In this document: piece after piece, positions 19,965 through 20,114 of the stretch | How the letters are laid out: each line of letters begins with the position of its first letter | Position numbering within the stretch: position 1 is the stretch's first letter | DNA from: Pelargonium nanum | Lineage: Eukaryota > Streptophyta > Magnoliopsida > Geraniales > Geraniaceae | Length of the DNA stretch: 20,114 bases | Reading direction: 5' to 3' | NCBI GenBank assembly: GCA_036897485.1 | Contig: JAYMTF010002006.1 | Coordinates: forward strand, 1 to 20,114 | Position numbers and translations under genes: made by a program | Notes under the pieces: model-generated | Told to the model about the DNA's origin: nothing | Seen by the model: only the letters and a program-made list of their open reading frames with translations | Database searches by the model: none

Positions 19965-20114
19965 AAGAGGTAATTACAGATAGCCTCTATGTATTATGCA
20001 CTCAAGACAGCTAGCTACCCTAAACTATCATATTTTTCATCCAGCCCCTATGTACTTACACTTTAACGGAATCCGTTAATTTTTGGATGGAAAATCCATC
20101 TCTCTCATCACATG
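19965..20114. repeat. Repeat-type block with a perfect palindrome, cut by the window end
   Basis: The block starts near GGTAATTACAGATAGCC and runs to the window edge. It contains TTAACGGAATCCGTTAA (20063-20079), a perfect 8-bp inverted pair around one A, and then ATGGAAAATCCAT, another inverted pair (20096 region). It is non-coding. It looks like the edge of a dispersed repeat whose remainder lies outside the window. Confidence 0.45.

Noticed and set aside
1-20114. CRISPR array, operon or bacterial-type defence system
   Set aside because: The window is plant nuclear DNA with spliced genes; the repeats seen are irregular and few, without spacer structure.

Overview
The window is nuclear DNA from a flowering plant, most likely a dicot. 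It is AT-rich, has long GT-AG introns with U/T-rich acceptors and Ty1/copia debris, and carries two genes whose proteins follow plant families closely. The species cannot be named from this sequence. I assembled both genes exon by exon; every exon junction keeps frame and both end in natural stops.

Layout. Positions 1-320 hold a non-coding repeat block built on a 31-bp unit. It lies just upstream of a short promoter with a G-box/ABRE pair (420-445). The first gene (+ strand, coding 1445-5532, 5 coding exons, 339 aa) encodes an NF-YA subunit of the CCAAT-binding factor. It has an intron in its 5' leader, a possible 12-codon upstream ORF, and a clear miR169 target site in its 3' UTR. The second gene (- strand, coding 13476-6266, 5 coding exons, 367 aa) encodes the ER translocon protein SEC62. 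The two genes converge tail to tail with 733 bp between stop codons. The SEC62 introns are large (up to 2.8 kb) and hold an AT/GA microsatellite, local duplications and a possible repeat-derived segment.

From about 13.6 kb to the end there is no intact gene. The region holds a 22-bp A tract, an unrecognised block with a 42-bp tandem duplication, a decayed Ty1/copia retrotransposon on the - strand (protease, integrase, reverse transcriptase, RNase H and a putative 3' LTR, full of stops), a possible LINE-like 3' end, GA microsatellites, and two further repeat blocks with ACGG/CCGT cores.

The genes do not form a pathway. NF-YA is a nuclear transcription factor subunit and SEC62 is an ER membrane protein; their adjacency looks incidental. 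I found no convincing new system. The points most worth checking are the miR169 site, the His-Gln upstream ORF, CTAGGGTTT motifs at the first donor of both genes, possible lumenal N-glycosylation sequons in the SEC62 tail, and the repeat blocks.
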